From Podocnemis expansa (taxonomy: Eukaryota; Chordata; Testudines; Podocnemididae), in the NCBI GenBank assembly GCA_007922195.1, contig ML681989.1:47624451-47688450 (forward strand): a stretch of 64,000 bases of DNA. The letters are read 5' to 3'. This document shows, piece after piece, positions 47,800 through 58,805 of the stretch. The notes beneath the pieces were generated by a model. It saw only the letters and a program-made list of their open reading frames with translations. It did not search any database and was not told the origin of the DNA. The position numbers were made by a program, and so were the translations under genes. Every line of letters begins with the position of its first letter. Positions within the stretch are counted from its first letter, which is position 1.

Positions 47800-48075
47800 A
47801 CTGGATAGTGTAGTGGTTAAGAGCACCGTAATGGTTAAAAGCGACGCACTTTGATACAGGAGACCGGGGTTCAAATCCTGGTGGGTACCTGCCTAGCTTC
47901 CCAGTAGGGGTCCTTAGACAAAAGACTCCCTAATGCCTCATTTGCCTACCTCAAATATGAGAGGGACACGAACTAGGAGAGTCATGCCAGCTCGGATATT
48001 GCCCGGATTAATAAGGTCCGCGCCAGAGGTTGGGGAACCAGGACAATCTGACAATAAGTGGGCTACTGGAACAAA
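47800..48075 (+). mobile_element. tRNA-like head and 5' region of a non-LTR element
   Basis: GTAGTGGTTAAGAGC (A-box-like, about 47810) is followed by a second related copy, GTAATGGTTAAAAGC (about 47828), and by GGTTCAAATCC (B-box-like, about 47869). The spacing is too long for a normal tRNA, so this is a tRNA-derived head rather than a gene. It leads into the LINE of 48076-48982 without a visible junction. Confidence 0.5.
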
Positions 48076-48982
48076 CCATGCTTGGATGAGACAAGAGAAC
48101 CTGGGATTGATTTGAATGCTACTACAACAGTAGACCTAGTGAGAGGGGATATATGAAAGGGATGAGGGAACTATGGATGGACAAAAGACCTACATCCACA
48201 CTAACTGAGAAACAGCTAGTTACCCAATGCTTCAAGATAGTAAAGAGGCAGCTCCTCTCACAACTGGAGATAGACCGACTCCACATTACATCCCGGACTC
48301 AAGAAGAAGACTCAGAAGAGCAACTAGATGTGCAGCCACCAGCCGAAGCTGGAACTTCACTGCCACCCCCTCCATTACAGAGCACAGCAGCTGATATGAG
48401 GCATAAGATCATGGATAAACTAGCTACAGCCAACACTTGAGACCTATTACCAAGGCTCGTTGGAGAAGTACCATCAGATAGTATGCTAGAAGATGCCAAT
48501 AGCACCCTAATGACAATTCCTACTACCACCATAACTCAAACCAATGAACTGGTAAACACTACAGCCTCTGTAATCCTGGAGATGCTTGGCTACATAATCA
48601 AGAACACCAGTACACACCCCCACTGGAAAATGAGGTTGGAGGATAAGATCAAGGCAACCCGGAGAGAAGTGAGTCAGCTGGTGGAACTACAGAAGGGTGT
48701 AGAGATTAAGGATAAGACTCGGCTACTGAATAAATACAAGGGCCTGACTCCATCTGAAGCCCTAGAGACTGCTAAGCAAAGGCTCACAGCACTGGCCACC
48801 AGGCTAAGGAGATACACTAGAGAACCAGAGGCCAAAAAGATAAATGCCCTGTTCTCCAAAGAACCATCCAAGGTGTACTCCCAACTGCAGTGCAACAACA
48901 CAATAACAGCAGAGCCACCACCAGCAGAAACTGAACAGTACTGGAAGAACATCTGGGAGAAAGAGAAGACTCATAACACCAG
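48076..48982 (+). mobile_element. Non-LTR retrotransposon, N-terminal part (left arm)
   Basis: The plus-strand frame (about 48111-48438, then 48483-48982) reads RPTSTLTEKQLVTQCFKIVK, QLLSQLEIDRL, then LLNKYKGLTPSEALETAKQR, RRYTREPEAKKINALFSKEP and ETEQYWKNIWEKEKTHNT, running open into the gap. This pattern is known to me from RT-upstream regions of non-LTR elements with a restriction-like endonuclease (R4/Dong-like); the clade is not certain. One stop (near 48438) breaks it. The RT itself would lie in the gap. Confidence 0.65.
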
Positions 48983-48992
48983 NNNNNNNNNN
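48983..48992. other. Assembly gap of 10 N at the centre of a palindrome
   Basis: Ten unknown bases, a conventional placeholder. The bases on each side (TCATAACACCAG and CTGGTGTTATGA) are exact reverse complements, so two contigs ending in inverted copies of one repeat were joined here. The real distance is unknown. Confidence 0.95.
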
Positions 48993-49897
48993 CTGGTGTT
49001 ATGAGTCTTCTCTTTCTCCCAGATGTTCTTCCAGTACTGTTCAGTTTCTGCTGGTGGTGGCTCTGCTGTTATTGTGTTGCTGCACTGCAGTTGGGAGTAC
49101 ACCTTGGATGGTTCTTTGGAGAACAGGGCATTTATCTTTTTGGCCTCTGGTTCTCTAGTGTATCTCCTTAGCCTGGTGGCCAGTGCTGTGAGCCTTTGCT
49201 TAGCAGTCTCTAGGGCTTCAGATGGAGTCAGGCCCTTGTATTTATTCAGTAGCCGAGTCTTATCCTTAATCTCTACACCCTTCTGTAGTTCCACCAGCTG
49301 ACTCACTTCTCTCCGGGTTGCCTTGATCTTATCCTCCAACCTCATTTTCCAGGGAGTATGTACTGGTGTTCTTCTTGATTATGTAGCCAAGCATCTCCAG
49401 GATTACAGAGGCTGTAGCGTATACCAGTTCATTGGTTTCAGTGATGGTGGTAGTAGGAATTGTCATTAGGGCTCTATTGGCATCTTCTAGCATACTAGCT
49501 GATGGTACTTCCCCAATGAGCCTTGGTAATCCGTCTTGAGGGTTGACTGTAGCTAGTTTATCCATGATCTTATGCCTCATATCAGCTGCTGTGCTCTGTA
49601 ATGGAGGGGGTGGCAGTGAAGTTCCAGCGTCAGGTGGTGGCTGCACATCTAGTTGTTCTTCTGGGGCTTCTTCTTGAGTCCGGGAGGTAATGTGGAGTTG
49701 GTCTATCTCCAGTTGTGAGAGCAACTGCCTCTTTACTATGTTGAAGCGTTGGGTAACTAGCTGTTTCTCAGTTAGTGTGGATGTAGGACTTTTGTCCATC
49801 CATAGTCCCCTCATACGTTTCATATATCCCCTCTCATTAGGTCTGCTGTTGTAGTAGCATTCCATCAATTCCAGGTTCTCTTGTCTCGTCCATGCAT
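48993..49897 (-). mobile_element. Non-LTR retrotransposon, N-terminal part (right arm)
   Basis: This is a reverse-complement relative of 48076-48982. Minus-strand frames 49868-49329 and 49345-48971 read MECYYNSRPNERGYMKRM, KSPTSTLTEKQLVTQRFNIV and QLLSQLEIDQL, then LVELQKGVEIKDKTRLLNK. It differs from the left arm at scattered places (for example QCSNT against QCNNT), so it is a second copy and not the same read reversed. It lacks the stop seen in the left arm but has a frameshift near 49340. Confidence 0.65.
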
Positions 49898-50079
49898 ACT
49901 ATATATAGTAGTGGTTAAGAGCGCCGTTGACTTTGCCGTAGTGGTTAAGAGTAGATAGTGGAGTTTCAGACTAAGTGTACAGAAAGGAGTGTGTTTTTTT
50001 CTGATTAGGTGTGTCTCTACACTAAGCAGAAGATATGGATGATGAGAAAACAATCGCTGACACCTGTCTTTGAAAGGAA
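49898..50079 (+). repeat. Duplicated tRNA A-box-like sequence beside the right arm
   Basis: TAGTAGTGGTTAAGAGCGCC (49907-49926) and GTAGTGGTTAAGAGT (49938-49952) lie in the plus orientation, like those left of the palindrome at 47810. They are not the mirror image expected if the whole unit were inverted. Confidence 0.5.
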
Positions 50080-51330
50080 AGGTTTTCGTTTCTACTACAA
50101 GATAGAAAAGATTTTTGGAGCATAAAGTGCCAGGCAGTGGACATACTGGAGGAGCAAATAAGTTGCCTAGAAGCAACATTGCAATGCATCTGGCAAAATG
50201 AGAACTTCTTGGATAGCATGATTTAGAAACTGTAGCTACAGATGTCAGTAGCGGAAGGATAAGGGAACTGGAAAGGGTAGAAACCAAAAAAAGCAGCCTG
50301 GCAATTTGTTACCAAGACCTTAATGAGAATGAAGTAGTATTCAAGCCAGACAAGAGTAGTGAATCATTATAAGATACTCAATAAGTCAACTACTGAGGAA
50401 CAGGGAGAGAAACAGGGGACATACCTGATAGTGATTGCTGCCAAAAGAATTTCTTCAACCATCTCAAGAAGGCAAGCAACCATAATCAGAAACTCCATAT
50501 GAAGAAGAGTGAACAGATAATTCAACCTGGGTTATAAGGAACACAGAATGGTGCACCGTCTCCTTACATCAAAAATATGAAGTGTGATACCCAGATTGAA
50601 TAGGACTAGGAAGTTGTCTGGTATGTCTTCACTGATAAGACACACTGAAACCAATAACATGGAATTACATGGAACTACAGAAATTACAGAAAACTCGGGG
50701 ATCCTGGAAGAGAGCTGAAGTGAAAATTCTAGTAATATTCTCAAAGATCGTCCCCAGTAGCAAGACAAGACTGAAAATATCAAATGTGAACCATTGACTG
50801 CATAACTGAAGTAAAGCTGAAAGTTTTGGTTTTCTGTGGACTACATTTCAGCAGGAGAGGAGAGTTGTACAAACAGTACTGCTTCCAGATATAAGGTGAA
50901 TCTTTTTGGTTACAGACTACCAAGAAAATTAGAGAATGTTAAAGCAGCAACACAAGATGGAGGGGCTACACAGAGGAATGTGCTATAATCTCAAATTCAT
51001 TACATGACAAACAAATTGAATCAATGTTGAAAATAATGGGAAATTTAAAAAAAAAATCAGTTGTTTTATATGCCAACACTGGGAATCTGGATAACAAGCA
51101 AAAGGAACAGAAAATCTCTCTGATGAACAGCAATTTTATATGATTGCCATTACTGAAACTCAGTGGAATGATTCATATGACTGGAATTCAAGTTACTGGA
51201 TATAACCACTTTAGGGAGAAAATGAGCAAAGAATAAACACACCATTATCCATTTTAGATTTATTGATAACTCACAAAAACAAAATCCTGGGTGCATATGA
51301 ATAACTAAGAATTTTTGAAAAACTAATCCT
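50080..51330 (+). mobile_element. CR1-type LINE, ORF1 end and endonuclease start
   Basis: Frameshifted plus-strand pieces: a coiled-coil-like EEQISCLEATLQCIWQ near 50150-50200, then VLYANTGNLDNKQKEQKI near 51065-51115 and IAITETQWNDSYDWN near 51145-51190. The last two correspond to the N-S-R-S-L-x-N-K and I-x-I-T-E-T-W blocks of the CR1 AP endonuclease. It fades near 51330. No complete ORF. Confidence 0.7.
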
Positions 51331-51967
51331 TTTCTCATATATCTTCACACAAAGACAGTGAGAGGAAATCCTGAATAAAAATAAATTGAGAAATTTTTAC
51401 TAAATTTAAATTATAAATTATATCTAAAATAAAATTATTGAGGGAATATGTGTTTGAATAAAGTAAAAAAAAACCAAAAAACCTTCAAACCTTATTTGAC
51501 CCTTGGAAAAAAGTTCCATATGATTTGAATCTCAAAAAATCCACCTCTTTTAGAAGTATCATTACTTAAATTTCATTACTTTCTGTATTTATACAACTTG
51601 AACGTCCAGTTCTTTGTTTCTCTAAGTATAGGAAGTAGAAGTGTCAATTGTATTGAAAAACTCATGGTATTTAAACTCCCCAGATCAGTTTTGTTCATAA
51701 GAGAGGATTATATAAGTATCCATCTTTGGGTATTTATCCAAACTGAACTTCTAAAGCTTTTGATATTCATCCAGACTTGTCAGTTTGTATATAATCACCA
51801 CAATAATGACATTCTTCAATAATGTTCATCTAATATTATGCATTAACTGTCAATTTTTGCCAATAACATCACCTTTTTATCATCATAATTTGTCTTTTCA
51901 ACAATAGAAACACCTTTGCATACTCAAGCCAAACAGAAATTTCTGTTAATGTAATTCACATACTTAC
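51331..51967. other. End of the 27.8-kb intron, nothing recognised
   Basis: A+T-rich sequence downstream (minus strand) of the micro-exon donor. Confidence 0.4.
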
Positions 51968-51998
51968 TCTTTTTTATACAATACATGTATGATTGAGG
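51968..51998 (-). CDS. CFAP47: 31-nt micro-exon of the CFAP47-like gene
   Basis: This minus-strand micro-exon encodes PQSYMYCIKK plus one base. Acceptor CAAAATGTAG; donor GAGTAAGT (strong). It was found because exon 52712-52781 ends in phase 0 and exon 24080-24177 needs one left-over base: this 31-nt piece satisfies both, with its A plus GA giving an arginine codon. The acceptor is weaker than average; an alternative acceptor 14 nt upstream would put a stop in frame. A hAT-like element sits only 31 bp upstream (52030), close to the branch region. Confidence is moderate because 31 nt is little evidence. Confidence 0.6.
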
Positions 51999-52029
51999 CT
52001 ACATTTTGAAACCTATGTATAAATGGAGA

Positions 52030-52329
52030 CAGGGCTGACCAAAAGTATTTTGGTGCTCTAGGCACCTGAGTTTCCCTCCTTCCCCCAGTGGCCCAGGCCA
52101 GGCCAGATTGTGGACCCACCGTTCCTCCCCAACCTGGGCAGGTGGTGGGTGGGCGCTGCACGGGCTACCAGGCTGAATCACGGTGGTGGCTTCACTTCCC
52201 CAGCCAGGGCCAACTCCGCACCTGCAGTCAGATGCCAGCAGAGTAGGTTGGAAAACTCACTGGCCCTGGCCCCAGCCCCAGCCCAGTGCTTGGCATCCCT
52301 AGGTTGCGTCTATGGGTGGACCAGCCCTG
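52030..52329. mobile_element. hAT-like MITE beside the micro-exon
   Basis: Starts CAGGGCTGACC and ends GGACCAGCCCTG, nearly inverted to each other over 11-12 bp. The GC-rich body is unlike the surrounding intron. The flanking 8 bases do not match, so a duplication cannot be shown. Ends are of the same CAGGGCTG type as the element at 61013-61538. Confidence 0.65.
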
Positions 52330-52711
52330 AATATACTGCAAACCTTAAAATGCAAACATGAGCAATTTTGTGTACATTCACCCATGAAATACTAGGTAAG
52401 TAAGTTGCATATGCAAATTTTCCATTTTTTACATGAAGTAAAATATTTTAAGTACACAAGTTAGAAAACGTAGCTTGAGTTGCTGAAGTCATAGAAATAT
52501 TTATTTTACACTGCATGAATCTAGAATTTTTCCTATGTTATTGAGTTGCAGCAAGTGCAGACAGGAAGCTTTTTAGTCATGTTAATGAAATATAAAACAG
52601 GCACAGTTTCTAGCACAGTTTACCAAGACTATATTGCAATTGCCATATGAGGAACAAGAACACAAATCAGTGGAACACTGATAATTCATGTATCAAAAGA
52701 GCAAGTCTTAC

Positions 52712-52781
52712 CAATTTGATTGCAAAGTCATGATCACCTTCAATGAGCAGTTCAATATATAAATGTTTTCTAGGAAAGATA
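52712..52781 (-). CDS. CFAP47: Exon of the CFAP47-like gene
   Basis: This 70-nt minus-strand exon has acceptor GATTATTTACAG and donor GTAAGACT. The first base completes a codon begun by two bases of exon 58806-58853. Then 23 codons read IFPRKHLYIELLIEGD, HDFAIKL and end in phase 0. The hydrophobic/charged alternation suits a beta-strand of an immunoglobulin-like repeat. No stops in this frame; the other two frames do not connect to the neighbouring exons. Confidence 0.7.
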
Positions 52782-53989
52782 CTGTAAATAATCTTTTTTC
52801 TAAAGGGACAGATGACTTTCCATTGAAAACCCAAAATATATAATTAAAAAGAAAATAAATTTCATGGAGAATATCTAGAAGATGCAGAATTAAAAGCACA
52901 AGACTTTATTAAATTATGAAGATTATGGATACACTAGCTCTCCATAATTTAATTTCATGCTAGTTCTCCATAATAAACTCAACATTGATGTCATCTCTTT
53001 TCTTCAACATTCCCAAAATTACACTGTCTAAACTAACATTTCACATCAGTGAACTCATACTAAGACAGAATTTTATTTTTCAAAGTCTGAGGCAAATCAT
53101 GGATGATACTTGCAAAAAATAAAGAACAAGGAGGGAAAATAATTCCCTTCAAAAAACATGAAAAACAAAATGTAAGAGAAAAAACATCTCAGAAAAGTTA
53201 ACCCTCAAACCTGAGTTTAACTCAGGTGAGCTGACTGGGTGGAGTGACACCCCTGCAAGAACTAAAAAGGAAATCTTCCTTTGGAGATTAGGCATCTTAA
53301 AATGGCATCCATTCGTCCCCCTAAAATGATTAACTAGAAATAATGGATTTTCCCAAATTAATAAAAATATATTTAGGGAGGGGACAGGAGGACAACTGGT
53401 ATCATTAACCTCAGAAACCAGCTCTAGATCACGGAGAGTCTCTATTAGAACAGGCTTCTCTTGTGTCAAGGGTTCTGGCACAGCCAGTAGCAGTGCTTCC
53501 GGGAAAACATGCAAGTTTCCATCATTCCAACCTGTGTTCCTGGAGAGACCAAAGTGTCTGGGTGAGGAGCTGTTCTGAATGGGTTCTCTATCCCAGATGT
53601 GCACACTTTAGTTTTCATCACAAAAATGGAAAGTATTTTGGAAGTCCATTCCTAATTGCAGATTGTCCCTAAACTAACACCAGCCCAGAGAGGGGGGAGA
53701 TTGTCTTTAATATTGATATATCCAGAGAGGTAGAAATTATATTGGTATGATGTAAAAATATTTATTTTCTATTTGTCTTAGTTCCTGCTCTCTATTCTGA
53801 TTGGAGAGAGCCGCAACTTCTTCCTTACCTAGGTGATTAGCCCTTGGGATCACACCTACAGTGTAAGAACAAAATAACTGGGCATTAAAGAAAACCACAT
53901 TGCTCTGTATCAGTGGAAGATGGAAGGTGACAAGTTGCAGGCCATTTAAAACTTCTGTAGGAGATTCAGCCTCCCTATAGTCTTTCTGA
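52782..53989. other. Intron, including an unexplained open frame
   Basis: A+T-rich intron. The minus-strand frame 53149-53604 (151 codons) is open but has no recognisable domain and is probably chance or part of an unnamed repeat. Confidence 0.35.
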
Positions 53990-53997
53990 GGTAGATT

Positions 53998-54101
53998 TAG
54001 AGTGACCAGACCTCCTGATTTTATAGGGACTGTCCTGATAGTAGGGGCTTATTTATACAGGCATCATCCCAATTTTTTGCATTTGCTGTCTGGTCACCCT
54101 T
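53998..54101. mobile_element. Short hAT-like MITE with perfect 8-bp duplication
   Basis: The 104-bp element starts TAGAGTGACCAGAC and ends GTCTGGTCACCCTT, an imperfect inverted pair. It is flanked by GGTAGATT at 53990-53997 and 54102-54109. The internal text GGGACTGTCCTGAT fits the family of TAGGGTGACCAGA MITEs common in turtles. Confidence 0.85.
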
Positions 54102-54109
54102 GGTAGATT

Positions 54110-57100
54110 ATTGAGCAAAGTATAGAGAGAAAAGTTCAGAGAATTATAATATACAGTTTCTTCCAAAGCCAAAAAATAGAAAATTTTGTGTATACACGGA
54201 CACACATAGAACCTTGTTCAAAGATGCTTACAGGCAAAGGGCATATTCAGTCTTCAAAATGAAACTCAGGGAATTATTATATTTTAGTAAAAAACTGGAG
54301 AAACTTGAATTCATCTGTAGAGGTTGCTATAGCCACTCTAACAAACATTTTGCAAACATTATATAAAGACTGACAGGCATATCATGGTACAGCAAAAAAA
54401 AGATCTGCCAGAACTTTCATTGTAAATCAGTACAAATTTTGGATGTGTAGTGAAGTGTGATATTTAACAGTCAGATAATGTCACTGCAGTATAATGTCTG
54501 AAACATGTACCCAGCTAGCATGAAGGTAAACTGACTGCTAGATGAGTACACTCTAGGAGCCAATGTTTCATTTACCAATTGACTGCTCAGGTGTGTAATC
54601 TGGAAAAAGTCTACATAAAGATTACATACCTTCATAAATCTGAAGTTTAATCCTTTTTCTAATACATGTATCTTATGATTCTGTCTTTTATTTAATACAG
54701 GTTACACACATCATAGGTGATGGGTTAATAGACCTCTAAAATGGAATCATTTACTCACTCACAGTATAGGTACAAACATGGATGGAGGCAGTGTGGACCT
54801 CCCACTTAGTCATGTGTTAAGATTACTAACAAGATTGCCACTTGGGGTTATGGTTCTATGATTTAATTGATATATATTAAAATAACATCAACTAATTTCA
54901 CATTGTAGCAATTTTCATGTGGCATGCACATTTTGACTATATTAAATATACATTTGTATTCCACCATAAGGCGGTGTCCACAGACTGAAAAAGAATAGTT
55001 CTTGCAGGATTGCTTTAAAATCTAAGAAAAGTGACATACAAAATTTTGAAGTGTGTGATGCAATCAATGTGTGCAGTTTTAAATGTGCAATAGCACCACT
55101 TATATTTAAAGTTGCCCTACACTTTTCACTACAAAATCATGTTGTCAATTGCCAAACAAACTGTATGGGCTGAGACTGTTCATACCAGGAGTCTTCCTCA
55201 AGTTATTTTGGTTTCTTTAGAAAGAAAAATGTTTCAGCAAAAGCTTTGAGTGCTTTCCAGAAATGGGGCTAGTGAAAAATTAGATAGTTTGGCCTATATT
55301 AAAAATTCCTTCAAATCATTTTGTTAAGTAATTCTCCCACCACCATATTTCAGAACAGGACTTTGAAATTTGGCAGTGGAGGGCCATCCTAGTGCTGTAA
55401 GTTACACAATCCATCCACATTTGGACAACTGTAAGTTTTCGCGGGGGGGGGGGGGGGGAGGAATCTCATTGTGCATGTATTCAAGAGGTTTATGACAAGA
55501 TGGGTGTTAAATACCCTGGAGATCCCAGCTGTACTGAGCATGCTCCAGACACTGAGTGTGCTCCATTCCAGGACTGCAGGGACTGAGCAGGATTTTCCTG
55601 CCATTGCTCCTCCTGGCCACCCACAGCTGCTGTTTTGCCAGACGTCAGCCATGAAAAGCCAGGAAGAACTCTTTCTTTGTCTCTCATTGCTCCTCTTACT
55701 GCTGCCCAGATAACGAGGAGGAGGAGGAGAATGAAGCTGTTTGACAGAAATTCTATGGCATGAGACGTGGGGGGGGGGGGGGGGGATATAGGTGTGGAGA
55801 GTAATAAAGGGCAAACTCAGAGCAACAGGAGTGGAGAAGTAGGAAGTATTGGAGCAGAAAGTGCCAGGAGTCAGGGAGGAAGAAGTAGGAAGAGAATTGG
55901 TGGAGAGGAATGAAACGACAAGAGATAGATTGGGGAAAAGCATGACAGCAGGATGGCCACCAGACATTCTGCTATTTCCACAAACAAAACTTCCAGCCTA
56001 TGCTGCCTGTGTGATCATTCTCCTACTGGTGGAACCTCATATGCATTGTGTGTGTAAGGTCATGGCTTATAGGGTATGCCACTTGAAAGAGTGCCCTACT
56101 CCTGCCAGCATGATCTCATAGGCACCACTCTGCTGGGATGGAGCAGCATGCTCTTCAAAATGACATCCTCCATACATGACATCAGACAAAACCAAGACCA
56201 GATTTGTCTCAGGGTCAGACAGGACAAACCATAGAGAAACAGAACTATCCATTATCTTAAAACCAGATTAACAGCCTTCCTAGATGTCAGGGCAGAAGAT
56301 TAGAGCACAAATGTGGTCCAGAACCTGGAATTAAAACCAGAATTCCTGAGTATCAAGATTCCTTGGCTGTCAGCAAATAGCTGTGGCAAAACATGAATCT
56401 CTTCTACAATCAATACTAATTATGGCATTTCCTATCTCAAGTGCTTGACGGCAGATTTGATTTTTAAAAAATAAAAAGCATATTAAATGACATATATTCT
56501 CAAAGATTAAATAAAGATGCATCAACTATATCTCACTACTACTCAACCTATTCTTTATTATCCAGGCAATTTCTTGTAGTCACCAAAGGAAAAAAAAGAT
56601 TTTGGAATGAATAGCATAGGGACTACACGGATCAGTGCAGGGACATACTATGCACAGAGGACAGTACTGCAGAAAAACAGTGCCAGTTATGGGGGAAGCA
56701 CTGTCGACAAGAACAACAGAAACAAAAGTGAATATGCAGGGAGTAGGAAAGTTTTGAAGGGTCTACAAAGTAAGGGCAGGAAATTTAAAAATGATGAATT
56801 AAAAAAATGGAAAGCCAGTGGTAGTATTGAAAGAGGGTTTGTCATGGTCAGGATGACAAACAAAGAAGATAATCTTAAACTCTGCATTTTAAATGACATA
56901 AACAGCGGGGAGAAAGAGTGGTGGTGTGGGTTTTGGACAACCTAAAAACACAGGAAATGATGTGGGCATGGAGAAGATTTTTTGATCTGTGATTAGAAAG
57001 AAAACCATCATCTTCTATGCAACATGACCACTACCAGCTGCACAACACAGAACAGTTGTAGAGCAGTTCAGATCAACTCAAAACACCAACGTTTTGACTT

Positions 57101-57205
57101 CACTTCTTTCTTAAACTGTGTAGGCGAGTCAGCAGTTGTTACTGTGTGTCCATGAACTGGGTGCAGAAACATCTTCTGAACTATTTCTACCTTGTCTGGT
57201 TAATT
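54110..57205. other. Intron with G-runs and an open frame of unknown nature
   Basis: Two long G-runs lie on the plus strand (55443-55458 and about 55769-55785). The 192-codon minus-strand frame 55389-55967 spans them and is proline-rich as a result. The plus-strand frame 56607-56945 (112 codons, lysine/asparagine-rich) is unrecognised. No exon was confirmed. Confidence 0.35.
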
Positions 57206-57209
57206 GTAT

Positions 57210-57405
57210 TTGCCAGAAGGGTAGCTGTGTTTGTCTACTTAAGCAAAACAAACAAGAAGTCCTGTGTCACTTTCAAATAAATTTATTGATTCCATGAGCT
57301 TTGCTGGGTGTAATACTGTTTTATCAGATGTGTCAGATTACACCCACAAAAGCTTATGAGATCAATAAAAATGTTATTCTTTAAAAGTGCCACAGGACTC
57401 CTTTA
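57210..57405. mobile_element. Foldback pair of PLE 3' ends (family B)
   Basis: The left arm on the minus strand (AAGGGTAGCTGTGTTTG, CAAACAAGAAGTCCTGTG, CATGAGCTTTGCTGGGTG) meets at about 57330-57345 the right arm on the plus strand (AGATTACACCCACAAAAGCT, CCACAGGACTCCTTTA). Inverted repeat with about 90-bp arms. The motif has decayed (ACAAAAGC for ACGAAAGC). Confidence 0.72.
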
Positions 57406-58805
57406 TATTAGTATTTGCATATCTTTCCAATCTGTTTAGTATTCTAGGCAACCCTTTAGCACTCAAGCTTGGTTTGTATTTAATATGTCACAAGGGGCAA
57501 TTCAAATAGTATTTCCCTCATTTTCCTGATGGGCTGAACCTACCTCACATGATCAGGAAGACCATTTCACCTTGAAATCACCTAAGCTGCTAGCTGAAAT
57601 AGCAGGTGCACTGAGGTTCTCAGTGGCTTTTTATGCCCTAGAATTTGCCTGGAGGGCATAACCATTCCCTGTTAACCTAGACCCTTATTTGTTCATGAAT
57701 GCCTCTGTCTCCTCTAGTATAGAAATATTATGCTTTACTCATCTTTAAAGCTACCACTTGAAAGTTCATTTACCACTACTAGAGGTCACAAATTTCATTG
57801 TTTCTGCAGGCCAACATATGCATACAATAAGAGAGACAGGTATAATAAGCTGCTTCCTGTGACAACTGTTATATATGTAGCAGCCGTAGGGAATGCCAGA
57901 GAGATTCCTTTGCCTGCAGCACCAGATGTATACACTGTGGCCTGATTTTTCCTCTTATCATTGGTAATCAGGCTTTTTCAGTTTTCAAATTTTTACCCAA
58001 ATCAATACAGCTCTACCCACTGATGCCTAGAACAGTGATATTTTGCAGGGTTTTGGATGCAGACAAAGAAATGTCTGACTTGACCCTAGGACCTCAGTTC
58101 AGACAGTCAATTATTTATTATTTTAATTGAAGTTCCTTGTTATGGAAGAAGGTGCTGTAACAACAGTTAATATAATAAATGTAGAACAACAGCATCCAGA
58201 CAATATCTCTCTCTTGCATGCATGCAGATACACACAGAAGACAAAGCCGGAAACACTTTTTGCATTTCTGGCTCACACTGGTAGCAGACAGCTCCTTAAC
58301 ATCTGAATAGCCAAAATTGTTAGCTGTTAAGTAAAAATATAGATATAGTTCCAACTCTGAAACTAGTGTATCACTAGAGGCAGTGAAGAAAACATTTTGA
58401 GGAGGAGATGGTAGGTATCACAACAAAAGAAATTACTGTAATTTTTGCCTATAGTCTAATAGAACTGTTCTGTTGCTATTCTGTGGCAATATATTAGTAC
58501 CCTATGGGTCACTTAAACAATTCTACCATCAATGAATACATAAGAACACAGAATTCTTTACTACAAGGTTGCTGCAATAGGTTAGTAGTTAATAGGCAAT
58601 GGCTAGTTTGCACATTTTGTACTAACTAAAAGCAAATATTATATGGACCATTTATTGTGGAACTACTGTAGAAAAACAAATCCTGATATAAAACCCTGAC
58701 CACAGGCTATTTATGAACAAGGAGAAATGTCACAGATAGTTGATGTTTGTTTCTGCTAAGCTAGGCAAGTTGACATAATTGGTGATGTGAAGTTATAAAA
58801 CTTAC
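57406..58805. other. Intron, nothing recognised
   Basis: A+T-rich intron. The frame 57730-57945 is of unknown significance. Confidence 0.35.

Noticed and set aside
47800..47890. A tRNA gene, from A-box and B-box-like sequences
   Set aside because: The box distance and duplicated A-box do not allow a normal cloverleaf; better read as a tRNA-derived head of a retroelement.
48674..49301. 92-codon frames antisense to the LINE arms (48674-48952 and 49023-49301)
   Set aside because: Shadows of the real LINE frames on the other strand.
53149..53604. 151-codon minus-strand frame
   Set aside because: No recognisable domain or family, no matching splice sites in the right phase.
53824..53850. 27-nt candidate exon with good pyrimidine tract and donor GTAAGG
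   Set aside because: Open only in a frame not compatible with neighbours; too short to support alone.
54630..54680. 51-nt minus-strand candidate exon with a good GTATGT donor and an open frame (NHKIHVLEKGLNFRFMK)
   Set aside because: Its only open phase (0 to 0) cannot sit between exons 58806-58853 (leaves 2 bases) and 52712-52781 (needs 2 bases).
55389..55967. 192-codon minus-strand open frame
   Set aside because: Its length comes from G-runs and purine-rich sequence; no domain, no splice context.
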